Positions 1-8,412 of a DNA stretch of 64,000 bases are shown piece by piece. Below the pieces are notes generated by a model. That model made no database searches. It saw only the letters and a program-made list of their open reading frames with translations, and was not told the DNA's origin. The translations under genes were made by a program, and so were the position numbers. Where the stretch lies: assembly GCA_025454405.1 (NCBI GenBank), contig JALOON010000011.1, forward strand, positions 176,942 through 240,941, read 5' to 3'. Position 1 is the first letter of the stretch. Every line of letters begins with the position of its first letter. Source of the DNA: Oscillatoriaceae cyanobacterium Prado104 (GTDB taxonomy: Bacteria > Cyanobacteriota > Cyanobacteriia > Cyanobacteriales > Microcoleaceae).

Positions 1-154
1 ATATACACGCAGTTAGCGTAGCTGTGACAGAAAGCGAGAATTCAGGATAATCAAACTGACTCGAAAAATTGCAAAACTTGCGTTATTACCCGCGTTAGAG
101 CGTGTTTTCCAACTACTTCTTGAGATCTAGATCCCCCTAAATCCCCCTTAAGAA

Positions 155-318
155 GGGGGACTTTAAGATTCTTGCTCCCCCTTTTTAAGGGGGGCTGGGG
201 GGGATCTGAGGGTTTGAAAACACGCGCTAGCTGTTGGGGGGACTTTAAGATTCTTGCTCCCCCCTTAAAAAGGTGGGCTGGGGGGGATCTGAGGGTTTGA
301 AAACACGCGCTAGCTGTT
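155..318. repeat. Tandem direct repeat, two 82-bp copies
   Basis: Two adjacent copies with a period of 82 bp (about 155-236 and 237-318), each containing ACTTTAAGATTCTTGCTCC, a G-rich run and the tail CACGCGCTAGCTGTTG. The C-run and G-run within each unit are complementary, so each copy can fold into a hairpin. The second copy reaches the 3' end of the small gene ending at 310. The first 154 bases of the window contain nothing else that can be supported. Confidence 0.85.
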
Positions 319-726
319 GGGTTGCACTGGCTGAATAAACTTGCTATTAGCTCGAACAAAACAATTGCTGGGCGCGCCTCGATCGTAAGTTTTTTCTACA
401 AAAAACCAAGGTTTATCTTGCGCGTCGTACAAAACTCCCGATCCGCTAGGACCGAGATAAATTTCAAACTTTTGCCCTTGTTTTAAAATTCCCACAATCG
501 GCCAACTGCCAATATTTAAATCGATATCGCTGCCGGGATTTTGGATTTCTTGAATCGAATACTTGCCCATCCTGCAGTTGAGGCCTTTCGGATCGGCATC
601 TACCACCTGCCAATACCTGTGAGATGTTCTTTGATAGTCGCCTTGGGCGTTGGGTTCCGGCAGTTCAACTTGAGAAGTTGTTTGCGGATTTGATTTAAGT
701 TTGTTAGCTTCAGAATCTTGTGTCAT
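310..726 (-). CDS. Hypothetical protein with SH3-like C-terminal half
   Basis: This 138-residue protein has a low-complexity polar N-terminus (about residues 1-30) and a compact body. The segment from about residue 65 onward (IGSWPIVGILKQGQ, then VLYDAQDKPWFFVEK and FVRANSKFIQPV) alternates short strands and turns, as in bacterial SH3-like domains; that reading is inference. There is no signal peptide or membrane segment. The ATG at 726 is the only plausible start. The stop lies in the end of the 82-bp tandem repeat. The gene stands alone on the minus strand, separated from the next by a heptamer repeat tract. Function unknown. Confidence 0.6.
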   Translation of the reverse strand: MTQDSEANKLKSNPQTTSQVELPEPNAQGDYQRTSHRYWQVVDADPKGLNCRMGKYSIQEIQNPGSDIDLNIGSWPIVGILKQGQKFEIYLGPSGSGVLYDAQDKPWFFVEKTYDRGAPSNCFVRANSKFIQPVQPNS

Positions 727-764
727 AAGGGGAAGAAAGAGGGGGAGAGGAGAATATTGAAAGA

Positions 765-870
765 ATTACCAATGACCAATTACCAATTACCAATTCTCAA
801 TTCTCAATTACCAATTACCAATTACCAACTGTCAACTGTCAACTGTCAACTGTCAACTGTCAACTGTTGT
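765..870. repeat. Heptanucleotide tandem repeat tract (STRR)
   Basis: Two blocks of 7-bp repeats lie side by side: CCAATTA/TCAATTC variants at about 770-827, then AACTGTC repeated from about 828 to 866. Such short tandemly repeated repetitive sequences are common in filamentous cyanobacteria. The second block supplies the last codons and stop of the ThuA-like gene on the minus strand. A smaller block of the same family lies at about 1762-1796, just upstream of that gene's start. Confidence 0.85.
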
Positions 871-1752
871 TGGAGCGAGCCACAAAGCTAAATTGCGAAC
901 GTAAGTTTTGATATCGGCCAAAGCCTGCGGTTCGGTTTGCATGGTATTTCCAGGCGGCTCATCGACAAAGCTCGGACAGCCCATCCCAACATCCCAATTA
1001 TAATCGCAAAAATGGTGAAAAGTCGATTGAGCTACGGATCGTCCGACAAGATTTCCTGCATCATCTTGGTATCGATCGAAAGCTACAGCTAGGTTAAAAG
1101 TGCGATCGGTTACTAAACTTTTTCCAGTAGCAATTGCTCGCCCCAATTCATCTCCCGGCGGTACTCCCACCGCGCCTTCATGGGGGTGCGCCGGAAAAAA
1201 TTCGATCGCTCCTCCCGACGGTCTTTTTAAGAGGGGGTGAAGGGGTGCGATCGGCTCAATTTTTTGATAGTTGCCGTTGTTACCAGAATGATAGTTCGGC
1301 CAAGAAATGTAAGTAGTATAAATGTCATCAATGCAGTGCCGGGAAACATCCGGATCGGGGTTTTTTGTTTGAAAGAAATGCGCCACCCCGACACCGCGAA
1401 GATTGCAAATAGACGAACCCAAATCCTGATGGTCGCGAGTTGCCAAAATTCCGCCACCTCGATTGTAAAAAGCCTCAATTCCCGCTTTATCTTTATCGGT
1501 CAAACCGTCACCCACATCTACGGCAAACAGCCACAGTTCGTCAAAATCCGAGTCTCCCAAAGCGCTTAAAATCGGGTCGTCTCCCGCAGCATTCAACTCG
1601 CGGTTTCTTGCCGTTACTTGAAATAGCGGATTGTCGCGATCGTCCTTAATTTCCGCCAAGTAGTCGCGCAACAAAGAAAAACGCTCGATACTCCAGTCAT
1701 CCTCAGTTGTCGGAATAGTTGTTTGCAACAAAATGCGAATTTGTTTGTTCAT
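853..1752 (-). CDS. ThuA-like / glutamine-amidotransferase-fold protein
   Basis: This 299-residue protein starts with a beta strand (MNKQIRILLQTTIP) and contains DELWLFAVDVGDGLT followed by GIEAFYNRGGGILATRDHQD. That is the arrangement of the ThuA-like class I amidotransferase-type fold, in which an opened flavodoxin-like domain carries a glycine-rich turn and an acidic/His patch. Family membership is inferred and no substrate can be assigned. An open frame extends upstream to 1818, but its extra 22 residues only translate AACTGTC-type repeats, so I place the start at the ATG at 1752. The last residues (TTVDS) and the stop are also encoded by heptamer repeats. Confidence 0.65.
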   Translation of the reverse strand: MNKQIRILLQTTIPTTEDDWSIERFSLLRDYLAEIKDDRDNPLFQVTARNRELNAAGDDPILSALGDSDFDELWLFAVDVGDGLTDKDKAGIEAFYNRGGGILATRDHQDLGSSICNLRGVGVAHFFQTKNPDPDVSRHCIDDIYTTYISWPNYHSGNNGNYQKIEPIAPLHPLLKRPSGGAIEFFPAHPHEGAVGVPPGDELGRAIATGKSLVTDRTFNLAVAFDRYQDDAGNLVGRSVAQSTFHHFCDYNWDVGMGCPSFVDEPPGNTMQTEPQALADIKTYVRNLALWLAPTTVDS

Positions 1753-1955
1753 AAAACTCAAGACAGTTGACAGTTGACAATTGACAGTTGACAGTCCATC
1801 CGCTAAATCCGCTACCAAATCCGCTGCTTACCGCCCCCCCCACCGACCAACTCCAATCCCCTGTATCTTTCCTGTATTTTTACAGATACAAATGGCGAGT
1901 TTGCTTTACTCAATAACACAAATCAGACCGCCTGTAAACCCACCCGCTCTGCAGA

Positions 1956-3353
1956 TTACTTCGCTTGAACCGATGCAGTTTCAAGCGCCGAGTTCGATCG
2001 CGCCTTACCATTCTCAAGCATTTCTCCCGTGACGCTAAAAGCGCGAATTTCAGTAATTTTAACCGGCACAATTTTACCCAACAATTGGGCAATATCTCCC
2101 TTAAAGAAAGTCAAGCGATTGCCGCGAGTCCGTCCCATCACCTGAGTCGGATCTTTCACATTTTGCGCCTCAACCAAAACCTCTTCAACGCGACCTAAAT
2201 AACGCTGCGATCGACTCATTGCCGCCGCCGTTACCGCATGATTCAAACGCTGCAATCGATCGGCCTTTACCTCGTCACTTAACTGATTTTCCCACAAAGC
2301 GGCGGGCGTTCCCGGACGCGGCGAATAAGCAGCAGTATTCACCAAATCGAAACCGACATCTTCAACTAATTTTACAGTCTTCTCAAACTGCGCTTCAGTC
2401 TCTCCCGGAAAACCGACGATCGCATCGGCAGTAATCGCAGCATCCGGCATATACTTGCGAATTAAATCTACGATCCGGCGGTATTTTCCCTGAGTGTAAC
2501 CGCGACTCATCGCCTTCAAAATATCGTTATCTCCCGACTGAAACGGGATGTGAAAATGTTCGCAAACCTGCGGGATTTCCGCACAAGCGCGAATCAATCT
2601 TTCGGTAAAATAGCGGGGGTGGCTGGTAGCAAAACGCAGGCGATCGATTCCCGGTACATCGCTGACAAAATACAGCAAATCCGTCAAAGTATGCAGGTGG
2701 CTGCCATCGGGTTTTGTTCCCGGCAAATCGCGCCCGTAAGCATCAATATTTTGACCCAATAAAGTAATTTCCCTGTAACCTTGACGGCTCAATTCTTCCA
2801 TTTCCGCGCGAATTGCTGCCGGAATTCGTGACTGTTCGACTCCCCGAACATTCGGCACGACACAATAAGTACAGCGTTCGTTGCAACCGTAAATTACATT
2901 TACCCAAGCAGTGACTTTGCTATCGCGCCGCGGCTTAGCAATATCCTCCATAATATGAACTGCTTCCGTCGCCACAACTTGATTCCCATCAAACACTTGT
3001 TCCAGCAAATCTTCGAGTCGGTTAGCGTGTTGCGGCCCCATTACTAAATCTAATTCCGGGACTCTACGCAGCAGCGCTTCACCTTCTTGTTGCGCCACGC
3101 ATCCCGCTACAATTAAAGTTAAATCTGGTTCCCGGCGCTTGCGATCGGCTTGCCTTCCTAAATAAGAATAAACTTTTTGTTCGGCATTATCGCGAATCGT
3201 GCAAGTATTGTAAAGGATTACATTCGCGTCGTTCGGATCTTCGGAAAACTCGAAGCCCATTTTTTCTAGAATGCCGGCCATGCGTTCGGAGTCAGCTTTA
3301 TTCATCTGGCATCCGAAGGTGGTAATGTGATAGCGGCGGGGTTTCGCGGTCAT
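1956..3353 (-). CDS. miaB: tRNA-2-methylthio-N6-dimethylallyladenosine synthase MiaB
   Basis: A radical-SAM methylthiotransferase that adds a methylthio group to i6A37 in tRNAs reading UNN codons. At 465 residues it has the family's normal length. The N-terminal UPF0004 domain carries the three auxiliary-cluster cysteines at about C15 (FGCQMNKAD), C51 ([12 protein letters not shown]) and C85 ([10 protein letters not shown]). The radical-SAM CxxxCxxC is [17 protein letters not shown] at about residues 155-170. A TRAM-like RNA-binding segment lies at about 380-445, followed by a short unconserved tail. It appears monocistronic. The ATG at 3353 gives the canonical N-terminus. Confidence 0.95.
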   Translation of the reverse strand: MTAKPRRYHITTFGCQMNKADSERMAGILEKMGFEFSEDPNDANVILYNTCTIRDNAEQKVYSYLGRQADRKRREPDLTLIVAGCVAQQEGEALLRRVPELDLVMGPQHANRLEDLLEQVFDGNQVVATEAVHIMEDIAKPRRDSKVTAWVNVIYGCNERCTYCVVPNVRGVEQSRIPAAIRAEMEELSRQGYREITLLGQNIDAYGRDLPGTKPDGSHLHTLTDLLYFVSDVPGIDRLRFATSHPRYFTERLIRACAEIPQVCEHFHIPFQSGDNDILKAMSRGYTQGKYRRIVDLIRKYMPDAAITADAIVGFPGETEAQFEKTVKLVEDVGFDLVNTAAYSPRPGTPAALWENQLSDEVKADRLQRLNHAVTAAAMSRSQRYLGRVEEVLVEAQNVKDPTQVMGRTRGNRLTFFKGDIAQLLGKIVPVKITEIRAFSVTGEMLENGKARSNSALETASVQAK

Positions 3354-3542
3354 GATAAATTGCAGGGATATATAAACTTTAGGTTTTTAACCTCAGCCTG
3401 TTATTATAGCAAGTTTATATCTTTTTTTGAAAAAGATTTTTTTACCGCAGAGGGCGCAGAGGGCGCAGAGGAGAAGAGAGAAGAAGAGAGGAGAGAGAAA
3501 GTAAGGTTTAGCTATTATTGAATTGTTCGATCGCCACTTTGC
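3354..3542. repeat. Intergenic gap with cgcagag-type repeat phrase
   Basis: The gap between miaB and the methyltransferase holds the phrase ACCGCAGAGGGCGCAGAG (about 3443-3470) followed by a purine-rich run of GAAGAGAG. The same phrase or its complement recurs near 22.6 kb, 25.15 kb and, in altered form, 21.5 and 28.15 kb, marking a dispersed repeat family. No gene is seen here. Confidence 0.6.
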
Positions 3543-4682
3543 TCAATATTTTATATCTAAAAATTCTACTATAGTTTTAGCGATCGCCCGTGCGGCTAAA
3601 TAAGGAACTCCATTTCCTACAGTTTTAAACATATTAGTTAGCGTCATCTCACCCGGCAGCGCAAACTCTTTTGGTAAGGATTGAATAGCCAGTGCTTCAG
3701 CAACCGACAGCCTGCGAACTTGATAGGGATGTAAATGAACTTCATTATTTCCGTAGCAAGCTGTGGGCGAATAACGCCACCGATGCAAGCGCTTAAAAGA
3801 TTTTTTAGAAACATCTCCCTCACGGACAGTCGCAAACCTTTTAATGCCTGCTTTCGGTTTAAAATAATGCTCGGAATTGGGATGGTTGAGAACATCGTTT
3901 TTTTGGAACCAAAACTCAACTGTCAATTCTTGGGGAATTCCTGCGGGACAAGGCAAGAAATTATCGATCGCAAACAAATCTGTCTCGGTCCAAGGATAAC
4001 TAAATACTTCGGATTTGGGATACAATATCTGACTTTCCCAAGGAAAATAATTTTCCGGCAACATTTGGCTGTTTTCGGATAAATCGATGTTCTTATCTCT
4101 AACAAGATTTTTGCTAAAACCGATTAAGATAATTCTGTCTCTATCTTGCGGTACGCCGTATTCGATCGCATTAATCGATCGCTCGACAAATACATATCCG
4201 GCTGCTGCTAATTTCAGCTTTAGCTGTTGGTAAAAAGCTTGATGTTTTTTAGTTCTCCACAAACCTTTGACATTTTCAAATAAAAAGAAATCGGGCTGCT
4301 GCTGGCAAATCAATTCTGCATAGGAAGCTGAAAGTTTGCCTTTATCTCCTTCGTGACCTCGATTCTTTCCTCCAATCGAAAAATCGGGACAGGGAGGCCC
4401 GGCAATAAATCCGATAGTATCGTAATTTTTCCTAGCATCTTGGATAGATTCCCGCAAGCGAAGTGCAGGTTGTTCGGTAATAAGTTGAGTTACATCTGCT
4501 GCCTCTCCTTCGCAGTATCCGTATTCTGGTTGCGGCAAATTCAGGCACTGTCGCGAGTACCGATATGCTTGCATAAATGGCGGGAAAATTTCGCTGACAT
4601 AGGCTATGTTGAGGTCGATCGACTCAAAGCCTAAATCGAGGAATCCGGCACCAGAAAAAAATGAGAATATTGCTGTTTTCAA
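3543..4682 (-). CDS. DNA (cytosine-5) methyltransferase
   Basis: This 379-residue protein has the ordered C5-methyltransferase motifs. They are motif I FSFFSGAGFLDLGFE near residue 6, the catalytic motif IV GPPCPDFSIGGKNRG with the nucleophilic Cys, motif VI FENVKGL, motif VIII QDRDRIILIG, motif IX RRLSVAEALAIQSLP and motif X TVGNGVPYLAARAIA. No restriction endonuclease gene is adjacent, so it is probably an orphan or its partner is elsewhere. The only start that keeps motif I is TTG at 4682; a stop lies four codons upstream. A duplicated 73-bp repeat begins 13 bp upstream, so the original 5' end and promoter may have been altered. Target sequence cannot be read from the protein. Confidence 0.93.
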   Translation of the reverse strand: MKTAIFSFFSGAGFLDLGFESIDLNIAYVSEIFPPFMQAYRYSRQCLNLPQPEYGYCEGEAADVTQLITEQPALRLRESIQDARKNYDTIGFIAGPPCPDFSIGGKNRGHEGDKGKLSASYAELICQQQPDFFLFENVKGLWRTKKHQAFYQQLKLKLAAAGYVFVERSINAIEYGVPQDRDRIILIGFSKNLVRDKNIDLSENSQMLPENYFPWESQILYPKSEVFSYPWTETDLFAIDNFLPCPAGIPQELTVEFWFQKNDVLNHPNSEHYFKPKAGIKRFATVREGDVSKKSFKRLHRWRYSPTACYGNNEVHLHPYQVRRLSVAEALAIQSLPKEFALPGEMTLTNMFKTVGNGVPYLAARAIAKTIVEFLDIKY

Positions 4683-4694
4683 TTTAAGGTTTCA

Positions 4695-4840
4695 AATAAT
4701 AGGGTATGTGTATATTGTAGACTCCAGCAGGGCGAAGCATTCGGACACAAAAATAGTCGCTATTCCCAATAATAGGGTATGTGTATATTATAGACCCCGC
4801 CAGGGCGAAGCATTCGGACACAAAAATAGTCGCTCTTCCG
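4695..4840. repeat. Tandem direct repeat, two 73-bp copies
   Basis: Two copies with a 73-bp period (4695-4767 and 4768-4840) share AATAATAGGGTATGTGTATA, CAGGGCGAAGCATTCGGACA and CAAAAATAGTCGCT. An inverted relative (CGAATGCTTCGCCCCTAC) follows at about 4855-4873, so the block can form a long hairpin. A frame running through it on the minus strand is an artefact of the repeat. It separates the methyltransferase from the membrane protein gene. Confidence 0.85.
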
Positions 4841-4898
4841 AATAGATTGTCGCCCGAATGCTTCGCCCCTACACCCTCCATTATCAACGATCGACTAA

Positions 4899-5327
4899 CT
4901 AAAATAATTGACCGCCTCGGAAGCGCCAATAGGGAAACAAAATTCGCATCACTGTTTGCGACGCTAGATAAATTGCCAGCCACACCAAACTGTAATGCAG
5001 CGCAAAAGCTGCTAGATCGAAATCTTCCTTCGGTATTCCCGGCAAGCCGATAATTGTTATCAACACTGCTACAAAAATTGCTTCCCATATTCCGGCGATG
5101 AATTGAAATGCACCGGGCCAATCCCGATCCCAGCGAAAATGCTGGAGGTAAATATATAACATATCCCAACCGATGCCGAAAAGTGCTACATATCCTAAAA
5201 CCCAGAAATAAATTGAGCTGGGTTTAGAGTTAATTAAACCCAGATAAAATGGCAGCGTTACTAAGATACCTACTGTAGCTAATAAAAATAACCGAGTTTG
5301 CCAGCGACCAAATAAAGTAGGAGTCAT
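4899..5327 (-). CDS. Small integral membrane protein, four helices
   Basis: This 142-residue protein has hydrophobic segments at about residues 12-32 (LFLLATVGILVTLPFYLGLI), 40-60, 78-98 (IWEAIFVAVLITIIG) and 108-130. Loops are short and charged, including an HFRWDRDW motif between helices 2 and 3. I do not recognise a characterised family; such proteins are found as hypothetical membrane proteins in cyanobacteria. The ATG at 5327 gives a short cytoplasmic N-terminus. The 3' end stops 58 bp short of the 73-bp repeat block. Confidence 0.7.
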   Translation of the reverse strand: MTPTLFGRWQTRLFLLATVGILVTLPFYLGLINSKPSSIYFWVLGYVALFGIGWDMLYIYLQHFRWDRDWPGAFQFIAGIWEAIFVAVLITIIGLPGIPKEDFDLAAFALHYSLVWLAIYLASQTVMRILFPYWRFRGGQLF

Positions 5328-5675
5328 GAGGATTTTAGATTTTAGATTTTAGATTGATTGAGGATTGAGCTATCGATTGAGAGTTATTGCTCGATATTAC
5401 GTTAACGTTAAATAAACATAATTCCTGTAGGGGCGGGTTCACCAATAATATCTGCCTAAGATCTACAATCTATTAAACCCGCCCCCACCTCACGATAAAC
5501 TACCATGTAGTTAAAATTAAAAATCCCAAATCGCAAAAAATCTCAAATCTCAAATCTCAAATCGCATTATCCGTGGGGTAGAACCCCCCAATGGTGTATA
5601 CTAGCAGGTATAGTAGAATGCACTCTGACAAGCGCCCAAATTTTGGGCGTCTTTTATTGTAAGGGCTGGGGTAGT
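5328..5675. other. Intergenic: palindromic gggcgggtt repeat and hairpin
   Basis: This gap contains a dispersed inverted repeat at about 5425-5493, with arms GTAGGGGCGGGTTCACC and TTAAACCCGCCCCCAC. It is followed by TCTCAAA-type heptamers and then a strong hairpin at 5633-5651 (CGCCCAAA/TTTGGGCG) followed on the plus strand by TCTTTTATT. The last looks like an intrinsic terminator read on the plus strand, although no plus-strand gene precedes it. The preceding segment 5575-5632 could therefore be the body of a short plus-strand RNA; that is only inference. No protein gene seen. Confidence 0.45.
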
Positions 5676-7676
5676 TTACCCAGGCGATCGATTGAAAATC
5701 CACTTCAGCCACTGTACCAGCGATCGCCCCGCACTTAACTGGCCAATGCCGGACGATCGAATTTTCGCCAAACTCTCAACGGATCGCAACGCCGCGTACT
5801 GCAAGCCCAAAAAACTGTCCACTGGCGCGTAGGGCCCGCCCAAAGTAATCGCCCCCGCCGCGTACACCCGCCCTTGAGTCCGATCCGGCACAGAATTCCG
5901 CAATTCTAATAATTCAAAATCATTTTGCACGCTCAAGCGTCCCAACTGATTGAGGGAGAGATTGTACTGAACTACTAAATCGTCCAGCAGGGGACTGGTT
6001 TTTACCTTAGCGTCCAAACCCGTAGCGTCGATAATAAAATCAGCCTCTAACTGAATTTGCCCCTTGAGTCCCTTTTCCCGAATGTAAGTCACCGTGCGGT
6101 TTTGACTGTCGCGATCGACTCTTTCCACTTCCCCGAAAGTAATCTGATACCATCCCTGACTCAAACCTTCCCTCACAATCCGCCGCCAATCGCTGCGCTG
6201 CGCTGTAGTCGTGCCGCCCCAATCTGTCAGCAACTGCGGGCGAAATTCCGGCTTGGCATTGTCTAAAAGCACGCGCAGTTCCCCGCCCCAGCAGGCTTTC
6301 GGCCAATTGAACGGCTGAAATTCGTAGTGATTTTCCACGCTTCTTTGAGCTCGATCGAATTTATTACCTTGAGGTTTGGGCGATCGCATTAAATGCAATA
6401 CTTGAATGTCCCGATTGCGCCCCCTTGCTTCGTAAATCCGCTGTACCACTCGCGAAGCCACAATTCCCCGCCCCCTCACCAACACGCTGCCGCCCTTGGC
6501 TTCCAACTTTTCGTAAACGCTATCGTGGTTTTCGTAAGCATTAACTACTGACTCAAAATCTTTGGTTTTTTCCCGGTAAGCTTGCAAATCTGGCAAAAAT
6601 TGAATTGCCGGATAGCCCGTCGCTAAATGCAAGTATTTAGCAACTAAAAAAGCGTGTTCCCGACGATCCGCATTCGATCGAGAATAAGCGATCGCGTACC
6701 TGCCGTCATCGGTTTTGCGAATTCCCCGCACTCTCCCGTAGCGAAACATCCGGTGCCAACCAATTCTAGCTGCTTCCCTGTCGATCGAATCAAATACATT
6801 TCCCGCTTTGGGCGTGTAAGTTTCCGCAAAAGTCGGTTCGGCAAACACCTGCCACAACACCGTCACCGACACTCCAAAATGCCCTTTCAGCAACTCTTGC
6901 CAAGCTTCCCGCAGGGCGTAGGGAGGCCAGCCCCAAATATTGTCCGGGCAAGAGTCAGAATTCGATCGCAGCCTTTCGTGCAGCGGAATTTGAGAATTCA
7001 AGCACAATCGTCGGTAGCGGGCGTAAGGCTTGTCTTCCATGCCTAAAACCGCAATGCGATCGATTTTTACCCCGCAAATTCGCAGCAAATCCACCCAGAT
7101 AAAACTGCCCAAACCCCCACCAACGGCAGCGCAATCAATTTCTTCTACCGGCATTCCCGCAGCTTCGAGCGATCGCATTGTCACCTCCGAAGCCTGCAAA
7201 AATGTTACGGGCGGAAACTCTCCTTTACCCCTTGTAGAAGGTGGCGACACCGGAGGCGGGAGGATTGCGGGATCGGGTAAATTTGTTTGCGGGTTAAAGT
7301 AAATGTAAGAACTGGCAGACTGCGTTTCCGTCGCATTCACCGTAAAAGAAATGCCGATCGCGTAGGGTCCAATTTGCAGCATATCCCCGTTTGCCAGCAC
7401 GCAGCGAGTTTGGCGCTGGCCGTTGACAAAAGTACCGTTGCGGCTGCCGGTATCAGTGACGACGATACTGTCTCCTTCCCTGGCAATCACTGAGTGAAAG
7501 CGAGAAACTTGGCTGCTGTTGAGGGCAATGCGAGACACTCGCTGTCCGTTAATTGTGGCGGGCATCGTCTCTAACTTCCGTCCCAGGGCAATGGGCAGGT
7601 CAAATATCGGGGAACGGCGATCCCCGGTAGCTGCATCGTTCCAAGTCAGTCGCAGGCGCAAGGGTTGAGGATTCAT
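5676..7676 (-). CDS. FHA domain fused to FAD/NAD(P)-dependent oxidoreductase
   Basis: This 666-residue protein has two parts. Residues 1-115 form a forkhead-associated phosphothreonine-binding domain with the hallmark residues: ALGRK, SSQVSRFHSVI and DTGSRNGTFVNGQ. A Pro-rich linker follows (about 125-155). From about 180 to 640 lies a flavoprotein monooxygenase-like body: the Rossmann turn AVGGGLGSFIWVDLLR, a second nucleotide-binding-like GGSVLVRGRGIVASRVV, and the ATG-type motif FIIDATGLDAKV. The body resembles lysine/ornithine N-monooxygenase-like proteins, though the substrate is unknown. A gene for a second FHA protein lies 0.74 kb away on the same strand. The fusion suggests an oxidoreductase recruited or controlled by Ser/Thr phosphorylation. 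Confidence 0.85.
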   Translation of the reverse strand: MNPQPLRLRLTWNDAATGDRRSPIFDLPIALGRKLETMPATINGQRVSRIALNSSQVSRFHSVIAREGDSIVVTDTGSRNGTFVNGQRQTRCVLANGDMLQIGPYAIGISFTVNATETQSASSYIYFNPQTNLPDPAILPPPVSPPSTRGKGEFPPVTFLQASEVTMRSLEAAGMPVEEIDCAAVGGGLGSFIWVDLLRICGVKIDRIAVLGMEDKPYARYRRLCLNSQIPLHERLRSNSDSCPDNIWGWPPYALREAWQELLKGHFGVSVTVLWQVFAEPTFAETYTPKAGNVFDSIDREAARIGWHRMFRYGRVRGIRKTDDGRYAIAYSRSNADRREHAFLVAKYLHLATGYPAIQFLPDLQAYREKTKDFESVVNAYENHDSVYEKLEAKGGSVLVRGRGIVASRVVQRIYEARGRNRDIQVLHLMRSPKPQGNKFDRAQRSVENHYEFQPFNWPKACWGGELRVLLDNAKPEFRPQLLTDWGGTTTAQRSDWRRIVREGLSQGWYQITFGEVERVDRDSQNRTVTYIREKGLKGQIQLEADFIIDATGLDAKVKTSPLLDDLVVQYNLSLNQLGRLSVQNDFELLELRNSVPDRTQGRVYAAGAITLGGPYAPVDSFLGLQYAALRSVESLAKIRSSGIGQLSAGRSLVQWLKWIFNRSPG

Positions 7677-7902
7677 TACAATTTTTTAATATTTATTTCC
7701 AAATTAAATAACTTTAGCAGAGATTTTTAAATATAAGATAGTGTAGCCTATCAGATGATGCAATTCGGCTTCTGAGATTTGGAACTCAACGAGCAAATTG
7801 CGCAGTTAAAATTAGGTTTGAATTATCTGTTCGAGGTGAAATTTTGCAGGCCGAGCTACGTTAATGCGCGAGTTCCAGTCCGATCGAATAGCTGCAATAA
7901 GT

Positions 7903-8057
7903 AGGGCTTGCTGAATAAGTCTTTTGGTGAGGGGGGCATAGGGCATAGGGCATTGGGCATAGGGCATAGTTTTTCTCCGTTTCGAGTCGGGAATTAGACA
8001 CACCACACAAAGGAAACAGTGCTGTGGTTTTGACCATCTCTATATTCAGCAAGCCCT
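7903..8057. mobile_element. MITE, 155 bp, 15-bp perfect terminal repeats
   Basis: The element begins AGGGCTTGCTGAATA (7903-7917) and ends TATTCAGCAAGCCCT (8043-8057), exact reverse complements. It is flanked by a 4-bp direct duplication AAGT (7899-7902 and 8058-8061), the footprint of transposition. It has no coding capacity; short frames inside are spurious. The interior carries GCATAGGGCATAGGG repeats. The same terminal sequence recurs at 63907-63921 at the window end, so both probably depend on the same transposase. Confidence 0.9.
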
Positions 8058-8062
8058 AAGTA

Positions 8063-8405
8063 AGGTTTGTAGTGCGGACTTAAATCCGCAGATAAGCGAG
8101 GACTGAAGTCCTTACTACAAACCGTTCTCGATCGTCGATCGCGAGCTGGTGACGCTCGCACTTAATATCCTTCGCGAGCTGGTGACGCTCGCACTGACAA
8201 ACATCCTTCGCGAGCGGGGACGCTCGCACTATCAACTGTCAAACAATTTTAGATTTTACATTTTGGATTTGGGATTGGAGATTGAAGATTGAAGATTGTC
8301 AACTATTAACTGTCAAAAACGCCAACTGTCAAAGATCGACTCTTCCTTCTTCCTTCTTCTTTCTTCCTTCTTCCTTCTTCCTTCTTCCTTCTTCCTTCGT
8401 AACAA
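8063..8405. repeat. Block of palindromic and polypyrimidine repeats
   Basis: This part of the 736-bp gap between the two FHA genes holds three things. First is a palindromic element at about 8067-8124 (TTTGTAGTGCGGACTTAAAT paired with GAAGTCCTTACTACAAACC). Next are three copies of a GCGAG...GACGCTCGCAC hairpin at about 8140-8161, 8173-8194 and 8209-8230. Last are heptamer repeats and a strand-biased TTCCTTC tract at 8342-8398. The polypurine/polypyrimidine tract lies just downstream of the minus-strand FHA gene. No gene recognised. Confidence 0.8.
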
Positions 8406-8412
8406 CTATCAA

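Noticed and set aside
1753..1818. N-terminal extension of the ThuA-like protein
   Set aside because: It only translates AACTGTC-type repeats; the ATG at 1752 begins the first beta strand.
4684..5169. Minus-strand frame overlapping the membrane protein gene
   Set aside because: It runs through the duplicated 73-bp repeat and the opposite phase of the real membrane protein.
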